A DNA stretch of 5,708 nucleotides from Candidatus Bathyarchaeum sp. (GTDB lineage Archaea; Thermoproteota; Bathyarchaeia; Bathyarchaeales; Bathyarchaeaceae). Shown one piece after another: positions 1 to 5,323 of the stretch (position 1 is the stretch's first letter; each line of letters starts with the position of its first letter). The DNA lies in NCBI GenBank assembly GCA_003096255.1, contig PIXS01000415.1, positions 1 to 5,708 of the forward strand, read 5' to 3'. The position numbers and the translations under genes were made by a program. The notes under the pieces were generated by a model. That model did no database searches and was not told the origin of the DNA. It was given only the letters and a program-made list of their open reading frames with translations.

Positions 1-135
1 ACACTGACCATCAATATTCACTGCTTTAACCCATTCATCTAGATATTGTCTTTTTGTTTTATTAGATGAAACTGTAGCGCGTTCTTGTATTATGTTGAAA
101 CTGAACTTGCTAGTGAGAACGCCAGTGACAACCTA
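1..135 (-). other. Open reading stretch running off the left edge, possible gene remnant
   Basis: On the minus strand one frame stays open from about position 135 to position 1, giving peptide text that includes FNIIQERATVSS and QYLDEWVKAVNIDG, which reads like ordinary protein. There is no ATG, GTG or TTG near its upstream end; the first in-frame start is a GTG close to the window edge. Several in-frame stops lie just upstream (about 136-180). It could be the decayed end of a gene that continues to the left, or a chance open frame. I do not recognise the family. Confidence 0.15.
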
Positions 136-193
136 GCTCGATATCTATGTTGGAAAACACTATTAGTGACTTTTCTACTAGTTCTGGCTGTTT

Positions 194-199
194 TAGGTG
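194..199 (+). promoter_or_regulatory. Ribosome binding site that fixes the methyltransferase start
   Basis: AGGTGA lies 8 bases before the ATG at 208 and matches the archaeal anti-Shine-Dalgarno core. It favours this ATG over the TTG at 85. The 41 residues between the two would be a hydrophobic stretch unlike the family's N-terminus. Confidence 0.6.
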
Positions 200-207
200 A
201 ACTAATA

Positions 208-954
208 ATGGATCCATGGAAGTATTATGACATCACCCATAAACGACATCATTTGTGTAATCCATTGAACACCGATAAGTTTGAGCGGCTGTGCCAACTC
301 CTCCGATTGAAGCGAGGAGAACGTGTCCTAGACGTAGCCTGTGGAAAAGGAGAGTTTCTCATCAGGCTAGCGGAGCTCTATAGTATTACAGGTATAGGCG
401 TAGATATTTCTCCCCACTACATTCGAGATTGCATGGAAAAGCATCGGAAACGAGTACCAGACTCGGATATTGAATTTGTGGAGATGGATGGGGCAGATTA
501 TAGGCCTGAAGTTCCTTTTTCCTTTGATGCAGCTCTTTGTATCGGGGCGAGTTGGGTGTACGGTGGTCATCGGGGGGCGATTCAAGCATTGAAAGGAATG
601 GTGAAGAATGGGGGGCTGATTGTAGTGGGCGAACCTTTCTGGTTGATGGAACCAAGTAAAGAGTACTTAGAGGTAGAAGGAATCAACAGAGATACTTTTG
701 GTACTCATCAGAACAATGTAACAGTTGGGGAGAACGAAGGATTAATCTGCCTCTACACGCTCGTGAGTAATCAAGACGATTGGGACCATTATGAGACGCT
801 TCAATGGTGGGCTGTTGATGAGTATGTCAGAGCCCATCCCGACGACCCAGATATCAGCGAGCTAGTGAAACGGAAGACCCGTGAGAAGCACATCTATCTT
901 CAGGAAGGCAGAGAAACTATTGGATGGGCAATATACGTTTTCAGAAAGGAATAG
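208..954 (+). CDS. Class I SAM-dependent methyltransferase
   Basis: Predicted soluble cytoplasmic methyltransferase of 248 residues that transfers the methyl group of S-adenosylmethionine to an unidentified acceptor. The Rossmann fold is clear. Motif I is VLDVACGKGEF (residues 40-50). The acidic ribose-binding end of strand 2 is GVDIS (64-68, Asp66). An MDGADYRP motif near the adenine site is at 93-100. A strand followed by GGLIVVGEPFW is at 135-145. The N-terminus MDPWKYYDITHKRHHLCNP and the late QDDWDHYETLQWW and ETIGWAIYVFRK segments are typical of a widespread family of about 250 residues annotated only as 'class I SAM-dependent methyltransferase', so the protein appears complete. The ATG at 208 is preferred to an upstream TTG at 85 because of its Shine-Dalgarno site and because family similarity begins there. 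It is a single gene with no co-oriented neighbour. The substrate cannot be read from the sequence. Confidence 0.88.
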   Translation: MDPWKYYDITHKRHHLCNPLNTDKFERLCQLLRLKRGERVLDVACGKGEFLIRLAELYSITGIGVDISPHYIRDCMEKHRKRVPDSDIEFVEMDGADYRPEVPFSFDAALCIGASWVYGGHRGAIQALKGMVKNGGLIVVGEPFWLMEPSKEYLEVEGINRDTFGTHQNNVTVGENEGLICLYTLVSNQDDWDHYETLQWWAVDEYVRAHPDDPDISELVKRKTREKHIYLQEGRETIGWAIYVFRKE

Positions 955-999
955 CATACAATAGTTGAAAAACATCGTACATGTCAGTGGACAAAATCC

Positions 1000-1149
1000 G
1001 ATTATAGATGGTTGGTGTGCTGGTCGTAACCCGACTTTAGGGCAAAGTAATTTTTGCTAGAAGGTTGTTTGTGGGTTTTTTTATTTTTGCCCATTATTTC
1101 TTGTCTCCGATGCTCTTACTTATGTTGCGTCGGGACATTTAGGATTTTT
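1000..1149 (+). repeat. Repeat A, copy 1: structured intergenic element
   Basis: This aligns without gaps to 3693-3842. Within it, 1011-1054 matches 3704-3747 at 43 of 44 bases, and the following 95 bases match at roughly 70%. It can fold on the + strand. GGTT (1010-1013) pairs with AACC across a 14-base loop. GGGCAAAGTAA (1040-1050) pairs with TTATTTTTGCCC (1081-1092), with one bulged T and one G-U pair, closing a 30-base loop. The same stem, loop length and bulge position occur in copy 2. It sits between two convergent genes, as copy 2 does. The T-rich tract at 1076-1088 could end + strand transcription. Weak similarity may extend to the end of the flavodoxin gene. Function is unknown: it could be a dispersed element, a small RNA or a 3'-end signal. 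Confidence 0.75.
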
Positions 1150-1200
1150 CCAAAGACAATTAGCTGACTGGATATCGCGAGCAATCTGCATTTAGGCTTT

Positions 1201-1680
1201 TCATTTTTCTTTCTTCAATTTGATAACAAGTTCTTTTGTGTATTCTTTAGTTCGCTCAATTTCACCGTCTTTAAGGGGTCCCTTTTTCTCCAAAACAACG
1301 GCTTTTAACACTGGTAACATTTCTTTCATGTTTTTATCTGCAAGTTTTTTTGAAATTTTTTCGGCTGCGCTCCAATCTTTGTCATCGGTTTCTGTTTTTT
1401 CAATATTATCGGGAAGTTCTGTGTCGAAAGCTACAAAAGGTTTGCTTGCCCACTCCTCACTCTTAATCTTGCCCATAAACCGTTTCATTGTAAAGCTCAT
1501 TGTGCCCCATTTCGTAGGTGAACCAATAATCATAAAATCGTAATTTTTTCCATCCAGTTTTACTTTTTTCACATAGAAGAGGTCAACTTCTATTTCTTCC
1601 TCTTTTAGTGTTTCTGCGATAGTTTCTGCAATTTTCTTAGTATTTCCATAGGACGTATCGTAAATAACTATGCCTTTCAT
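1201..1680 (-). CDS. Flavodoxin family protein
   Basis: Predicted FMN-binding flavodoxin of 159 residues, a small cytoplasmic one- or two-electron carrier. It opens with the classic beta strand and phosphate-binding loop, MKGIVIYDTSYGNTKKIAETI, where residues 9-14 (T-S-Y-G-N-T) match the T/S-x-x-G-N-T pattern holding the FMN phosphate. A second FMN-side loop follows strand 3 at residues 52-69 (GSPTKWGTMSFTMKRF). The length is normal for a short-chain flavodoxin. The ATG at 1680 is chosen over the longer frame from 1773 because the fold begins exactly there and GGAGGAG lies 9 bases upstream; the extra 31 residues would be hydrophobic upstream DNA. The C-terminus is lysine-rich (KLKKEK). It is divergent from the CPBP gene across 106 bases. 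The redox partner is not evident; it could also be a flavodoxin-domain protein of the menaquinone-independent protoporphyrinogen oxidase type. Confidence 0.88.
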   Translation of the reverse strand: MKGIVIYDTSYGNTKKIAETIAETLKEEEIEVDLFYVKKVKLDGKNYDFMIIGSPTKWGTMSFTMKRFMGKIKSEEWASKPFVAFDTELPDNIEKTETDDKDWSAAEKISKKLADKNMKEMLPVLKAVVLEKKGPLKDGEIERTKEYTKELVIKLKKEK

Positions 1681-1689
1681 CTTCCAAGA

Positions 1690-1696
1690 CTCCTCC
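1690..1696 (-). promoter_or_regulatory. Ribosome binding site of the flavodoxin gene
   Basis: Read on the minus strand this is GGAGGAG, 9 bases before the ATG at 1680. It is a strong Shine-Dalgarno site and decides the start of the flavodoxin. Confidence 0.65.
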
Positions 1697-1710
1697 GCAA
1701 AAAGAAAAAT

Positions 1711-1725
1711 AATAGTATAAAAAAA
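1711..1725. promoter_or_regulatory. Shared AT-rich core promoter between flavodoxin and CPBP genes
   Basis: The + strand reads TATAAAAAAA (1716-1725), and its complement on the minus strand reads TTTTTTTATA. As an archaeal TATA box it would place a minus-strand start near 1694, just at the flavodoxin ribosome site. It would place a + strand start near 1745, about 40 bases before the CPBP GTG. A second + candidate is TTTATTAG near 1738-1745. The placement is inferred; the spacing to the flavodoxin Shine-Dalgarno site is tight. Confidence 0.35.
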
Positions 1726-1786
1726 TTTCTCAGAAAGTTTATTAGTTAATTTTTCCATTCGGAGGAAAAACATAGAAGGCGAAATT

Positions 1787-2614
1787 GTGACAAAGGAAAA
1801 ATCCTCAATTAAACGATATGCAGTTCCAATCTACTTCATCTTGACTTTTCTACTCTCATGGGGTTGCATGTACTTGATAATTAGTCCTAACGTTTTCCCG
1901 ATGACTCCTGAGCAAAGTGAGACATTGGGACCGTTAACGTATATAGCGTTGCTCGTTGGACCCAGTGTCGCAGGTATCTTGTTAATTGGGGTCGCTGATG
2001 GAAAGGCTGGTTATCGTGACCTCTCATCTAGACTATTCAATTGGCGTGTGGGTTTTCGTTGGTATTTGTTCGTACTCCTGTTTGCTCCACTCTTAGCTTC
2101 AGCAGTCCTTCTAATTCTATCAATGTTCTCGTCTGAGTTTATGCCTGCTCTATTAACATCTGACGACAAATTTTCACTTCTAATGTCGGGTATTATGTCA
2201 GGAATTATGGTAGGTATCTTCGAAGAGTTGGGTTGGACAGGGTTTGCTGTGCCTCGACTACGACTCCGTTACGGTGTTCTCGCTACTGGAATAATTGTTG
2301 GTCTAATATGGGGAGCGTGGCACTTTTTGCCCTTCTGGGAAATTGACACTTTTGCAGGTGCATTTCCACTAATTCTGTTAATTATGCGTCTCTTCTCTTG
2401 GTTACCGCCTTTCAGAACGCTCATGGTATGGGTTCATGACAAAACTAACAGCTTGTTAATGGTAATCCTCATGCATGCAAGTCTTGTATTCACTACATTA
2501 GCCATTCCATCTCCAGAGCTATCTGGAAATTCAATCTTGATTTGGCTCATAGTATGGGCTACTGCATTATGGGGCGTTGCCTTGATTGTCGCCAAGCGTG
2601 ATAATTACCTGTAG
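1787..2614 (+). CDS. CPBP (CAAX protease/bacteriocin-processing) family intramembrane protein
   Basis: Integral membrane protein of 275 residues with about seven hydrophobic segments (roughly 13-32, 50-68, 91-113, 130-145, 163-178, 192-206, 222-240, 251-268). The family signature is in order. Motif 1 is EELGWTGF, with paired glutamates E146-E147. Motif 2 is WGAWHFLPFW, with H179. Motif 3 is HDKTNSLLMVILMH, with H217, N221 and H230. In this Rce1-like family the glutamates and histidines form the intramembrane glutamic-protease site; archaeal substrates are mostly unknown. Motif 1 is usually EExxxR, but here the arginine position is Thr151. The start is a GTG with GAAGG 7 bases upstream. The last codon is followed directly by repeat B1. 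It is divergent from the flavodoxin, with no sign of an immunity or bacteriocin partner. Length is normal for the family. Confidence 0.85.
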   Translation: MTKEKSSIKRYAVPIYFILTFLLSWGCMYLIISPNVFPMTPEQSETLGPLTYIALLVGPSVAGILLIGVADGKAGYRDLSSRLFNWRVGFRWYLFVLLFAPLLASAVLLILSMFSSEFMPALLTSDDKFSLLMSGIMSGIMVGIFEELGWTGFAVPRLRLRYGVLATGIIVGLIWGAWHFLPFWEIDTFAGAFPLILLIMRLFSWLPPFRTLMVWVHDKTNSLLMVILMHASLVFTTLAIPSPELSGNSILIWLIVWATALWGVALIVAKRDNYL

Positions 2615-2697
2615 GCGCGCGCCGAACCTGACTCAAGAAACCCCAAAATCTTACCCTGTTTTTCAATCCCTCGTTGAGTTCTCGGTTGCGCGCGCTC
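2615..2697 (+). repeat. Repeat B, copy 1 (partial)
   Basis: Starts directly after the TAG stop of the CPBP gene with GCGCGCGCCGAAC, which is also the opening of the copy at 5581. A shared core follows 45 bases on: 2660-2685 matches 5625-5650 at 23 of 26 bases. After the core (TTCTCGG) the copy diverges and instead carries a second GCGCGCGC (2688-2695). It therefore has self-complementary 8-base ends 73 bases apart that could form a stem. The 35-base 3' block shared by the other two copies is absent here. The alternating CG runs stand out in an AT-rich region. Confidence 0.65.
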
Positions 2698-2756
2698 TCA
2701 CTTACCTAACTGTACTCCCTTGTGAAACCCACATGCACACGAAGAAAAAAGAAGTC

Positions 2757-2924
2757 CTAACGTCTAAACCAAGTTCTTATTAAACCGATTACAATTATCC
2801 CGATTGTGAGTAGTATAACCAAATTGAATTCCCAAGGCACCCCAATATTGCCTGCCTGATTCATGATAAACAATACAACGAGGATGGCGGATATTGAGAA
2901 TAACGTTGCCATTATTCGTCTCAT
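2757..2924 (-). CDS. Small two-helix membrane protein, 55 residues
   Basis: A short minus-strand gene of 55 residues starting MRRIMATLFSISAILVV and ending IGLIRTWFRR. Two hydrophobic helices (about 4-21 and 34-50) are joined by a short polar turn, NQAGNIGVPWEF. Arginines at both ends predict a hairpin with both termini in the cytoplasm. The amino-acid pattern is too membrane-like to be a shadow, and the longer overlapping minus frame (2764-2964) has no such pattern. The start is uncertain: ATG at 2924 is chosen, but an in-frame GTG lies three codons upstream, and neither has a clear ribosome site. An AT-rich box near 2971-2980 could give a short-leader transcript. No family is recognised. It points away from the similar small protein at 3388, with the candidate RNA between them. 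Confidence 0.6.
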   Translation of the reverse strand: MRRIMATLFSISAILVVLFIMNQAGNIGVPWEFNLVILLTIGIIVIGLIRTWFRR

Positions 2925-3034
2925 ATTTTTCACATAACGTAAACAAGAGATAAACTTTTTCCAAGAATTATTATACGTTAAATTTTAGCCCCCAAACCCA
3001 AAAAAAGGTGTTAGCTTGAAAGCGTGCGCACAGC

Positions 3035-3127
3035 TATTATACATATTCTTTTATCGTTAACGTTCTTGGAGCCTTTCTGGTTTTGTTTGGGTTAGCGAGC
3101 GAGTGGTGAGCCGTGCCGAGCGAATTG
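3035..3127 (+). repeat. Repeat B, copy 3: left part of the structured RNA region
   Basis: Positions 3093-3127 are identical over 35 bases to 5674-5708, where the window ends. The preceding 55-60 bases also align with the copy ending at 5673, with small gaps: CTATTATAC vs CTATCTTAC, GTTCTTGGAGCCTTTCT vs GTTCTCGGAGCATTTCT. The GCGCGCGCC opening of the other copies is not clear here, although GCGTGCGCAC at 3022-3031 may be its diverged form. This copy continues into the folded element at 3089-3273. Confidence 0.75.
3037..3047 (+). promoter_or_regulatory. TATA-like box upstream of the candidate RNA
   Basis: TTATACATATT is the most TATA-like sequence before the structured element. It would place a transcript start near 3067, about 20 bases before the closing stem. 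The aligned site in the copy at 5614-5624 (CTATCTTAC) is weaker, so the assignment is tentative. Confidence 0.3.
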
Positions 3128-3273
3128 GCAAGGCTGTTTAGGGACTTCGGCTGACCGCAGAGCCAAAAACGCATTAATCGTGACAACTTTACTTTAAAGC
3201 TCTTGTTTTTGGTTCTGCCCGAAGACCCGTGACAAGGCGATACTCATCCCGAGCGAGCGGTAACATCTAACCC
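3089..3273 (+). ncRNA. Candidate structured non-coding RNA
   Basis: About 185 bases with no plausible protein and a dense, nested fold. The closing stem is GGGTTAG (3089-3095) with CTAACCC (3267-3273). Next, CGAGCGAG (3096-3103) faces CGAGCGAG (3250-3257), giving four Watson-Crick and four tandem G-A pairs. GGTGAG (3105-3110) pairs with CTCATC (3243-3248). Inside is a hairpin, CCGTGCC (3111-3117) with GGCAAGG (3127-3133). Last is a long arm: GGG/CCC (3141-3143/3226-3228), CTTCGG/CCGAAG (3145-3150/3219-3224), a one-sided CTGACC bulge, and 14 pairs (3157-3170/3205-3218). Two pairs are G-U only when read on the + strand, which sets the orientation. It does not match features I know of RNase P, SRP, 5S or tRNA. 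A T-run at 3294-3298 may end the transcript. Alternatively it is a non-autonomous mobile element with a folded end. Confidence 0.6.
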
Positions 3274-3387
3274 CCATTATCAACACATGTAAATTTTTGG
3301 TTGGTAAACGAAAATCATATTAGAAAAACTAAATAGACTAACCTTCTGCGTTATTTTGTTGCGAGGAAAGGGGGATAAGACTACAAA

Positions 3388-3594
3388 ATGGAAGTAAGTC
3401 GTAAAGACATGTTGATTAATGTGGCAATGTGGGCAATGGGAATGATAGTAATCCTGCTGATTGCCTATGACCCACTTGACATCCTAGACACTACTCAACA
3501 AATGATGATAGTAGTGATAATGACCGTAATCCTTCTGCCTTTGCTACTATATCGCCGCCAGAGACTCCTAAAAAAGATGAAACAACCAACTTAG
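3388..3594 (+). CDS. Small two-helix membrane protein, 68 residues
   Basis: Predicted membrane protein of 68 residues with two helices (about 9-27 and 39-55), a short acidic turn (DPLDILDTTQQ), and a strongly basic tail (RRQRLLKKMK). Charge at both ends predicts a hairpin with cytoplasmic termini. It is methionine- and isoleucine-rich. The ATG at 3388 has a purine-rich AGGGGGA about 12 bases upstream, a long but possible ribosome-site spacing; a later in-frame ATG at residue 8 is possible. It resembles the 55-residue protein at 2757-2924 in plan but not in evident sequence, and the two are divergent. Family unrecognised, function unknown. Repeat A copy 2 lies 100 bases downstream. Confidence 0.6.
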   Translation: MEVSRKDMLINVAMWAMGMIVILLIAYDPLDILDTTQQMMIVVIMTVILLPLLLYRRQRLLKKMKQPT

Positions 3595-3692
3595 AAAAAC
3601 GAGCAGTCTACGCCGAAAACAATCCTGAGCGAGCTTCGAGGCTGCGATAAGTACTAGATAAAATAGTAATGCTCTCATTAGTTGATGCCCTT

Positions 3693-3842
3693 TGATTGTA
3701 GGGGTTGGTGTGCTGGTCGTAACCCGCCTTTAGGGCAAAGTAATTTTCACTGGAGGCTTCTTTTCGTGTTTTCTTATTTTCGCCCATTATGAATTACCTC
3801 AGTTACTGTTTCTTATGTTGTGTTTGTACATTTAGGGTTTTT
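3693..3842 (+). repeat. Repeat A, copy 2: structured intergenic element
   Basis: Gapless partner of 1000-1149, about 80% identical overall and almost identical in the first 55 bases. The short hairpin is longer here (GGGTT 3702-3706 with AACCC 3721-3725). The larger stem is conserved: GGGCAAAGTAA (3733-3743) with TTATTTTCGCCC (3774-3785), again with one bulged base (C here, T in copy 1), the same G-U pair and a 30-base loop. Conservation of the fold despite loop changes suggests function as RNA. It again lies between convergent gene ends (3594 + and 3919 -). The stretch 3595-3692 before it holds no recognisable gene. Confidence 0.75.
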
Positions 3843-3918
3843 CTTAACTGGGTTGAGATTAAAAGAAATTTTTTGGGTTAAATTTAAGCCTCTTTCAATT
3901 ACCTAAGTTAACATTTCA

Positions 3919-4380
3919 TTACTTTAGCGGATTGATCTTACGGTATTCTCGTCTAAATGGGTAAAAAATTTCGTCAGACACTGCAAGTTCAACTTTTTCT
4001 ATGGAAGGCAAAGATTTTATTTCGTAAACAATTTTTTTCATTTCTGTAATATCTCTAAATACCACCATAACCATCAACTCAAACCTTCCAATTAATTCTA
4101 CAACAAAGAACAAGTTTCTAATTTTAGATAGATCGTCAATAGTTTTTCCAATGTCAGAATCTCTTGTCTTTTTAAGAAAGAAAAACGCTTTTCCATTAAA
4201 TCCAATTTTTGAAATGTCAAGTATCAATGAAGTTCCAAAAATTGCACCATTCTTAATCATTTTCTCATATCTATTTCGCGCTGTTACTGGTGAAATGCCG
4301 AGTTTCTCTGCAACATGTAGAAATGGCATATCTGCCTTTTCTCTTAACAATTTTATTATTCTGCGATCAATTCTATCCAT
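3919..4380 (-). CDS. Lrp/AsnC family transcriptional regulator
   Basis: Full-length archaeal Lrp/AsnC regulator of 153 residues. The N-terminal winged helix-turn-helix (about 3-48) reads DRRIIKLLREKADMPF then VAEKLGISPVTARNRYEKM, with the recognition helix around 31-43. A linker leads to the C-terminal RAM (ligand-binding, oligomerisation) domain at about 64-140, with its glycine-containing turn LIGRFELMVMV and final strand VELAVSDEIFY. Such proteins bind short palindromes as dimers to octamers and often sense amino acids. It starts 5 bases after the stop of the upstream regulator gene (4386), so the two form one operon; AGAAGG inside the upstream gene's end serves as a ribosome site. Effector and targets cannot be read from the sequence. 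Confidence 0.88.
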   Translation of the reverse strand: MDRIDRRIIKLLREKADMPFLHVAEKLGISPVTARNRYEKMIKNGAIFGTSLILDISKIGFNGKAFFFLKKTRDSDIGKTIDDLSKIRNLFFVVELIGRFELMVMVVFRDITEMKKIVYEIKSLPSIEKVELAVSDEIFYPFRREYRKINPLK

Positions 4381-4385
4381 GTGCT

Positions 4386-4862
4386 TCAGACCTTCTCATT
4401 ATCTACGAAATCAATGTTTTTGAAAAAGAAGTGAAAGTTACTCCAGAGGAAAAACTCGGTTTCCTTCACACCTTTTTGTCTTCTAAGCAAATGTTTCACG
4501 TGATCTAGCTGTTCAATGTTTTTTGCAAATGCAAATATGCAAAGATCATACTCTCCTACCGTTTTGTCAATTCCAGCTATGTGTACATGTTGCTCAATGA
4601 AGTTGATAACATTGTTTTCTCGATCAGGGTTCACATTAACTCCAATTGTAAGTGGATGTGTGTATCCAAAAAAAGCCATGTTAAACAGTAAAACAGGTTC
4701 GATTATAAGACCGATTTCAACCATTCGATTAATTCGATTTTTTATTGCAGAAGGAGATAGCTCACACTCTTTTGCCATATCTTTTAATTTCGAGCGGGAG
4801 TCACTTAACAAGGTTTGAAGAATTTTAACATCCGTTTGGTCGATTTCAAAACTTTGCTTCAT
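4386..4862 (-). CDS. Lrp/AsnC family transcriptional regulator
   Basis: Full-length Lrp/AsnC regulator of 158 residues and first gene of a two-regulator operon. The helix-turn-helix spans about 7-52: DQTDVKILQTLLSDSRSKL, then MAKECELSPSAIKNRINRM, with the recognition helix near 37-48. The RAM domain covers about 70-142, with TVGEYDLCIFAFA carrying the conserved glycine turn and ETEFFL as last strand. It is clearly diverged from its operon partner rather than a recent duplicate. The ATG at 4862 lies about 25-30 bases after a TATA-like box, so the mRNA is probably nearly leaderless, a common archaeal arrangement. A palindrome immediately upstream of that box suggests autoregulation. Effector unknown. 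Confidence 0.88.
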   Translation of the reverse strand: MKQSFEIDQTDVKILQTLLSDSRSKLKDMAKECELSPSAIKNRINRMVEIGLIIEPVLLFNMAFFGYTHPLTIGVNVNPDRENNVINFIEQHVHIAGIDKTVGEYDLCIFAFAKNIEQLDHVKHLLRRQKGVKETEFFLWSNFHFFFKNIDFVDNEKV

Positions 4863-4888
4863 TTTAATAACTAATGTTTAAAGAGGTC

Positions 4889-4900
4889 TAAATATTTTTT
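4889..4900 (-). promoter_or_regulatory. TATA box of the Lrp operon
   Basis: The minus strand reads AAAAAATATTTA, preceded by GATG, an acceptable purine-rich BRE context. Its centre is about 32 bases before the ATG at 4862. A start about 25 bases downstream would leave only some 7 leader bases, fitting a near-leaderless message and the absence of a ribosome site. Confidence 0.5.
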
Positions 4901-4906
4901 CATCAT

Positions 4907-4926
4907 ATTTGTTAAAAAAAACAAAT
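4907..4926. promoter_or_regulatory. Palindromic operator candidate, upstream of the Lrp TATA box
   Basis: ATTTGTT (4907-4913) and AACAAAT (4920-4926) are perfect 7-base inverted arms around six A residues. Lrp/AsnC proteins typically bind AT-rich palindromes of this overall form near their own promoters. The position directly upstream of the TATA box fits autoregulation of the operon. It could also affect the divergent + transcript. Confidence 0.4.
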
Positions 4927-5323
4927 TAAAATCCTAAATCGATAGTTATAATTTTAGTTTTGTCTCCTTAAATTTAAAAAAAGTTAAATGATGATAACAG
5001 CATACTCAGTCACCATAAACACGCACACATATGAAGAAAAAGGGGCTGAAAAGGTTCAGGCACGGAATAATATTTCAAAAAACAATAGTAGATATGTTCC
5101 ATTGTTTTTGCCTATTGTTTTTCAATTCCGAGTTTGCATCCGTGCATGAGTCTCAGCAAACCTCCCCTTCTTCAAACGAAAACATGTTTGCTCTAAAAAG
5201 GAGGCTGAAAGGGTTTTGGAAAGTTCACATTCCACAAGGATGTAGGGTTTATTCATTTTCCCCATTTCTTTTCAAAGCCCCAGCAAATTCCGTTATAGCA
5301 ATACGTTTAGGGGGAGCTAGTAG
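4927..5323 (+). other. Hairpin-rich region and probable leader before the RAM gene
   Basis: I see no convincing gene here. One open frame (5031-5330) encodes 99 residues, but it lacks a ribosome site and any recognisable domain and is unusually rich in phenylalanine, so I do not call it. AATTTAAAAAAA (4971-4982) could be a + strand TATA box starting a transcript near 5003 with a leader of about 320 bases. Four hairpins follow: 5078-5088 with 5112-5122 (11 pairs); 5130-5137 with 5156-5164 (8 pairs, one bulge); 5214-5221 with 5230-5237 (7 of 8); and 5245-5250 with 5274-5280 (6 pairs, one bulge). A sequence near 5037-5060 recurs at 5196-5219 (19 of 24). It may be a structured leader, a small RNA or element remnants. 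Confidence 0.35.
5310..5316 (+). promoter_or_regulatory. Ribosome binding site of the RAM gene
   Basis: GGGGGAG lies 7 bases before the ATG at 5324. The codon just before that ATG is TAG, so no upstream in-frame start is possible. Confidence 0.55.

Noticed and set aside
85..207. N-terminal extension of the methyltransferase from a TTG at 85
   Set aside because: The extra 41 residues are unlike the family, the TTG has no ribosome site, and the ATG at 208 has AGGTGA at good spacing.
1681..1773. N-terminal extension of the flavodoxin
   Set aside because: The flavodoxin fold begins at the ATG at 1680, which has a strong ribosome site; the extension overlaps the promoter.
2615..2697. CRISPR or insertion-sequence end
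   Set aside because: There is no regular repeat-spacer pattern and no transposase gene in the window; only dispersed copies are seen.
2586..2783. 65-residue + strand frame across repeat B1
   Set aside because: It runs from inside the CPBP gene through a non-coding repeat and has no recognisable protein pattern.
2764..2964. 66-residue minus-strand frame
   Set aside because: It overlaps, in another frame, a much more protein-like small membrane protein at 2757-2924.
3089..3273. Assignment of the folded element to RNase P RNA, SRP RNA, 5S rRNA or tRNA
   Set aside because: None of the conserved sequence blocks of these RNAs that I know is present, and the arrangement of stems differs.
5119..5129. 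Possible fourth fragment of repeat B (TTTTCAATTCC)
   Set aside because: Only 11 bases match the core and the flanks do not; chance in AT-rich DNA cannot be excluded.
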